A program made the translations under genes and the position numbers. A stretch of DNA of 15,572 bases from Methanosarcinales archaeon (lineage in GTDB: Archaea > Halobacteriota > Syntropharchaeia > Alkanophagales > Methanospirareceae): positions 1 to 15,572 of the forward strand of contig JAODGL010000126.1 of NCBI GenBank assembly GCA_025464585.1, in the 5' to 3' direction. The notes under the pieces were generated by a model that made no database searches, was not told where the DNA came from, and worked only from the letters and a program-made list of their open reading frames with translations. Each line of letters starts with the position of its first letter. Within the stretch, counting starts at the first letter, position 1. Shown one piece after another: positions 12,247-15,572 of this stretch.

Positions 12247-13851
12247 ATGAGTGAAGAGGCGGAGACGTTCATAAAAATTCGAGGCGTGAGCAAGCAGTTC
12301 GAGGGCAAAACGGTGCTGAAGAATGTGAGTCTGGATATAAAAGAGATGGAGCCGTTAGGACTGCTTGGAAAGAGTGGAGCGGGGAAATCGGTTTTGCTTC
12401 GCATGCTCCGGGGCACTGAAGAATACGCACCAGATAGCGGTGAGATAATTTTTAGGTTAGCGTATTGTCCTTCGTGTACGTGGTTAGAGGGACCGAGCAA
12501 GGTAGGAGAGAAGTGTAGTAAGTGCGGGGGGGAATTCGAGTTCAGAGAAGTGAATTTCTGGCAGGATAAGCCGATGAGGCGATTACTAAAAAGTGCGATT
12601 GCTATCATGCTGCAGCGCAGTTTCGCATTATACAGCGATGATTCCGTTATATGGAATGTATTAGAGGCGTTGGAGCGCGCAAAATACCCGAAGAGCAAGA
12701 GGATGAAGAGGGTATATGAGATTCTGGAATCGGTGAGAATGCTGCATCGTGTAAATATGCCTGATACAAGAGACCTCAGTGGTGGCGAGAAGCAGAGAAT
12801 GGTGCTCGCACGACAGTTGGCGTTGTCACCAATTCTGCTTTTAGCTGATGAGCCCACGGGAACGTTGGACCACGAAACTGCGAAGGTGGTGCATCGCGCA
12901 CTGGTGGATACCACGAGAGGAGGAACAACATTTCTTGTCACTTCCCATTGGCCTTACGTGATTCGCGACTTGACAGAGGAGACGGTATGGTTTGATAAGG
13001 GCGAAATAGTAGAATATGGCGAAACGGAGAAGGTGGTGGCAGATTTTGAGCGAGAAGTAGGCGAAATAGAACGCGAGGAGTATAAAAAGTTCGGCGACCC
13101 GAAGATAAGAGTAGAAGGGCTGAAGAAGTATTTTCTCTCAGCATCGCGAGGCGTTGTAAAGGCGGTGGATGACGTTTCCTTCACAATATATGAGAATGAG
13201 ATATTCGGGATTGTAGGGGCGAGTGGAGCAGGGAAAACGAGTTTAATGAAGATTGTAAGTCATTTAGAGCCTGGGTCAGGCGGTTCCGCGTGGGTGAGAA
13301 TAGGGGATAGATGGTACGAGGCATCAAAGGAGGATGCGGGGACCTTCATAAAGGATGGCGTAATTACAGGCGGCACGACCGACTGGAAAGCTCATTTTGT
13401 CGGTGTGTTACATCAGGAATATACGTTGATTCCTAAGATTACGACATGGGAGAACCTCACGCATGGTATAGGGCTGAATATGCCAGAGGACCTGGCAAGG
13501 ATGAAGGTGAAGTTCGTGCTCAATGGAGTAGGATTCACCGATGAGGAAATTGAGGAGATACTGCCAAAGACACATCAGGAACTGAGCGTTGGAGAGAAGC
13601 AGCGGATACTCATCGCGCAATTACTGATGAAAGAGCCCAATATTGCGGTGCTCGATGAACCAACGGGAACAATGGACCCGGTAACAAAGAAATACGTTGG
13701 CGAGACGATAATAAAGGCAAGAGAGAATTTGGGCATGACTTTCGTGATTGTCACGCATGACCTTGATTTCGCGGAGAAGGTATGTGATAGAATAGCGAAG
13801 ATGGAGAATGGAAAAATAACGGAGATAGAGGATTTGAGGCGGTTTAATTGA
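12247..13851 (+). CDS. atwA: Methyl-coenzyme M reductase system, component A2 (paralogue 1)
   Basis: This 534-aa soluble protein has two ABC ATPase cassettes and no membrane segments. Component A2 is the ATP-binding factor for reductive activation of Mcr. Cassette 1 has Walker A GKSGAGKS (41-48), a zinc-ribbon-like insert CPSC...CSKC (C74, C77, C90, C93), Q-loop Q123, signature LSGGEKQR (177-184), Walker B ILLLADEP (196-203) and H234. Cassette 2 has Walker A GASGAGKT (324-331), Q390, signature LSVGEKQR (446-453, valine replacing the first glycine), Walker B IAVLDEP (466-472) and H504. Full length and twin-cassette layout fit AtwA. The start has a strong Shine-Dalgarno (GGTGA, six bases away). 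A second copy follows 48 nt downstream. Other twin-ABC proteins such as Rli1/ABCE1 are excluded by the absence of its ferredoxin-like domain. Confidence 0.93.
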   Translation: MSEEAETFIKIRGVSKQFEGKTVLKNVSLDIKEMEPLGLLGKSGAGKSVLLRMLRGTEEYAPDSGEIIFRLAYCPSCTWLEGPSKVGEKCSKCGGEFEFREVNFWQDKPMRRLLKSAIAIMLQRSFALYSDDSVIWNVLEALERAKYPKSKRMKRVYEILESVRMLHRVNMPDTRDLSGGEKQRMVLARQLALSPILLLADEPTGTLDHETAKVVHRALVDTTRGGTTFLVTSHWPYVIRDLTEETVWFDKGEIVEYGETEKVVADFEREVGEIEREEYKKFGDPKIRVEGLKKYFLSASRGVVKAVDDVSFTIYENEIFGIVGASGAGKTSLMKIVSHLEPGSGGSAWVRIGDRWYEASKEDAGTFIKDGVITGGTTDWKAHFVGVLHQEYTLIPKITTWENLTHGIGLNMPEDLARMKVKFVLNGVGFTDEEIEEILPKTHQELSVGEKQRILIAQLLMKEPNIAVLDEPTGTMDPVTKKYVGETIIKARENLGMTFVIVTHDLDFAEKVCDRIAKMENGKITEIEDLRRFN

Positions 13852-13859
13852 GATAAAAG

Positions 13860-13868
13860 TTTTATATT
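13860..13868 (+). promoter_or_regulatory. Possible TATA box for atwA2
   Basis: TTTTATATT lies about 36 nt before the second atwA ATG, in the 48-nt gap. It would give a short leader; AGGAAAG (13885-13891) lies eight bases before the ATG and may be the ribosome binding site. The second gene could thus be transcribed alone as well as by read-through from the first. Confidence 0.4.
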
Positions 13869-13899
13869 CTTGTAAAACAGAAATAGGAAAGAGAAGAAA

Positions 13900-15498
13900 A
13901 TGAGTGAAGAGGAGCCGTTTGTAAAAATTCGGGATATATGTAAGGAGTTTGATGGCAAAGAAGTTCTGAAGAACGTGAGTGTGGATATAAGGGAAGGGGA
14001 GCCGTTAGGGTTGCTTGGACGGAGTGGCTCGGGGAAATCAGTTTTGCTTCACATGCTGCGAGGCAGTGAGGAATATGCACCCACTTCAGGTGAGATAATT
14101 TTCAGGGTGGCAATGTGCCCTTCGTGTGGTTGGGTAGGGTCGCCGAGTAAAGCAGGAGAGCAGTGCGGTAAGTGTGGCGTTGAACTGGAATTGAAGGAAG
14201 TGAATTACTGGAAGGAGAAAGAAGCGAGGAAGAAAGTAAAGAAGGGTGTTGCCATCATGCTGCAGAGAACTTTCGGGTTATACGGGGACGATACAGTGAT
14301 GTATAACGTATTACAGGCACTGGAAAGCAGGAATTATCCGAGTGCGAAAAGATTTAGAAGAGCTTATGAGCTGCTGAAAGCAGTGAAAATGATTCACCGC
14401 ATCACTTTCCCTGCAAGTGACCTCAGTGGAGGTGAGAAACAGAGGGTAGTGCTTGCGAGGCAATTAGCATTAGACCCCATGTTACTGTTAGCGGACGAGC
14501 CAACGGGAACGCTGGACTTTGAGACGGCAAAGCTCGTGCATAAGGCGTTAATAGAGACTACAAAGGCGGGAACGACAATGCTTGTCACTTCTCACTGGCC
14601 CTATGTCATTGAAGAACTGACAGAAAAAGCATTATGGCTTGACCACGGTGAAGTCAAGGAATATGGAGATTCAAAAACAGTGGTAGAAGAGTTTGAGAAG
14701 GAAGTGGGTGAAATAGAGCGTGAGGAATACGTTAAGCTTGGAGAGCCAAAGATAAAAATAGAGCATTGTAAGAAGTATTATTACTCTATCTGGAGAGGAA
14801 TGGTAAAGGCGGTAGATGACGTTTCGCTTACAATCTATGAGAACGAGATATTTGGATTATTAGGGAAGAGTGGAGCAGGGAAGACGAGTTTAGCGCGGAT
14901 TATATCTCAAATAGACGCACTGACAGGTGGTTCAGTTAAGATAAGAGCAGGTGAGAGGTGGATAGAAGTAGGAAGAGTGGCAGAAACAGGCGTGTGGATT
15001 GCATGGGGAGCAACTACGCCGGGTGTAGGCGAGCAAGCGGCGACACACGTATCCATGTTACACCAGGAGTATTCATTATATCCAGAGCATACGGTGTTAG
15101 AGAATCTAACGAGCTGCATAGGCTTGAAGATTCCGGAGGAGCTTGCGAGGATGAAAGTGCTCTTTATCTTGCAAGGGATAGGATTTAGTGAAGAAGAAGC
15201 ACTGGAGATACTCCCGAAGGACCATACTCAATTAAGTGCAGGTGAAAGGCAGCGGATAGTTCTTGCGCAGGTGTTGATGAAGGAGCCTGCGATAGCGATA
15301 CTTGATGAGCCAACAGGAACAATGGACCCGATAACAAAGAAATTCGTTGCAGAGTCTATAAGGGCGGCACGCGAGAACTTAGGGATAACCTTCTTAGTTG
15401 TCTCTCATGACACTGATTTTGTGAATATGGTTTGCGATCGCGTAGCGCACATGAAGAATGGAAAAATAACGAAAATAGAGGAATTGAGAGCAGCGTGA
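13900..15498 (+). CDS. atwA: Methyl-coenzyme M reductase system, component A2 (paralogue 2)
   Basis: This 532-aa protein aligns end to end with the preceding AtwA and has the same twin-ABC layout. Cassette 1: Walker A GRSGSGKS (40-47), insert CPSC...CGKC (C73, C76, C89, C92), Q122, signature LSGGEKQR (175-182), Walker B MLLLADEP (194-201), H232. Cassette 2: Walker A GKSGAGKT (322-329), Q389, signature LSAGERQR (445-452), Walker B AIAILDEP (464-471), H503. All ATPase residues are intact, so both paralogues look active. The clearest difference from paralogue 1 is at about residues 353-385, just before the second Q-loop, where the sequences hardly match (VGRVAETGVWIAWGATTPGV here). The gene may be co-transcribed with its twin or use its own TATA box. 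Tandem duplication followed by divergence is the simplest origin. Confidence 0.93.
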   Translation: MSEEEPFVKIRDICKEFDGKEVLKNVSVDIREGEPLGLLGRSGSGKSVLLHMLRGSEEYAPTSGEIIFRVAMCPSCGWVGSPSKAGEQCGKCGVELELKEVNYWKEKEARKKVKKGVAIMLQRTFGLYGDDTVMYNVLQALESRNYPSAKRFRRAYELLKAVKMIHRITFPASDLSGGEKQRVVLARQLALDPMLLLADEPTGTLDFETAKLVHKALIETTKAGTTMLVTSHWPYVIEELTEKALWLDHGEVKEYGDSKTVVEEFEKEVGEIEREEYVKLGEPKIKIEHCKKYYYSIWRGMVKAVDDVSLTIYENEIFGLLGKSGAGKTSLARIISQIDALTGGSVKIRAGERWIEVGRVAETGVWIAWGATTPGVGEQAATHVSMLHQEYSLYPEHTVLENLTSCIGLKIPEELARMKVLFILQGIGFSEEEALEILPKDHTQLSAGERQRIVLAQVLMKEPAIAILDEPTGTMDPITKKFVAESIRAARENLGITFLVVSHDTDFVNMVCDRVAHMKNGKITKIEELRAA

Positions 15499-15510
15499 GG
15501 TAACAAAAAT

Positions 15511-15570
15511 AAATCCCTATGGCAAATACTACAAAATCCCAAGTAAATCCCAATATATACCAAATCCCAA
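15511..15570. repeat. Short AAATCCC repeats at the window edge
   Basis: AAATCCC occurs at 15511, 15534, 15545 and 15562, the last three as AAATCCCAA. The spacing is irregular (23, 11 and 17 nt). The A-rich tract follows the second atwA gene and continues past the window. It may be the start of a larger intergenic repeat; only this part is visible. Confidence 0.5.
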
Positions 15571-15572
15571 AA

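Noticed and set aside
12201..12941. Reverse-strand 246-aa reading frame opposite atwA1
   Set aside because: It is antisense to a gene with full ABC motifs. Long antisense frames are expected from the codon bias here.
1..15572. CRISPR array, complete insertion sequence or prophage
   Set aside because: I found no regularly spaced repeats, transposase or integrase, and no phage structural gene on either strand.

Overview
The window is archaeal. It carries RNA polymerase subunits H and B'', an archaeal-type topoisomerase I, ribosomal proteins L15e and L37e, an Sm/Lsm protein and aIF2 beta. TATA boxes sit about 25-30 bases before start codons, several transcripts look leaderless, and the three tRNAs do not encode CCA. 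Two tandem genes for component A2 of the methyl-coenzyme M reductase system (AtwA) show that the organism has an Mcr-type enzyme. It is therefore a methanogen or an anaerobic methane/alkane oxidiser of the Euryarchaeota/Halobacteriota. An ANME-1-like or Syntrophoarchaeum-like origin is my impression only, because no mcr gene or rRNA is present to place it.

Layout. Positions 1-4392, minus strand: topA, a CinA C-terminal-type amidase, tRNA-Lys(UUU), rpoH and rpoB'' (running off the left edge) are packed head to tail with no room for an obvious internal promoter before rpoH. Positions 4393-6551, plus strand: a radical SAM protein (AmrS), a DUF488 protein and a MoaB/MogA-family protein form a tight cluster. 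topA and amrS diverge from a 59-bp region. Positions 6584-7660: a decayed AAA ATPase/DUF4143-type gene whose promoter carries two copies of a palindrome. Positions 7709-7903: tRNA-Trp(CCA), then a plus-strand promoter and Shine-Dalgarno sequence leading into a very short, probably truncated reading frame. Positions 7904-10141, minus strand: L15e, a small membrane/coiled-coil protein and a DUF763 protein. Positions 10283-10865, plus strand: Lsm, L37e (56 aa, overlapping Lsm) and tRNA-Ser(UGA). Positions 10889-10982: an imperfect inverted repeat. Positions 11035-15498, plus strand: aIF2 beta, a class I methyltransferase and two atwA paralogues. The right edge (15511-15570) has short AAATCCC-type repeats.

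Functionally the window is mainly information processing (transcription, translation, DNA topology, RNA binding) followed by Mcr maintenance. AtwA is the ATP-binding component needed for reductive activation of Mcr, and the two copies here differ most in the second cassette before its Q-loop. The accessory patch at 6584-7903, next to tRNA-Trp, looks like mobile or defence-type material in decay. I see no CRISPR array, no complete insertion sequence and no clear new multi-gene system. The most unusual points are the tRNA-Lys/amidase overlap inside the RNA polymerase operon, the paired palindromes, the symmetric topA/amrS promoter and the tandem atwA genes.
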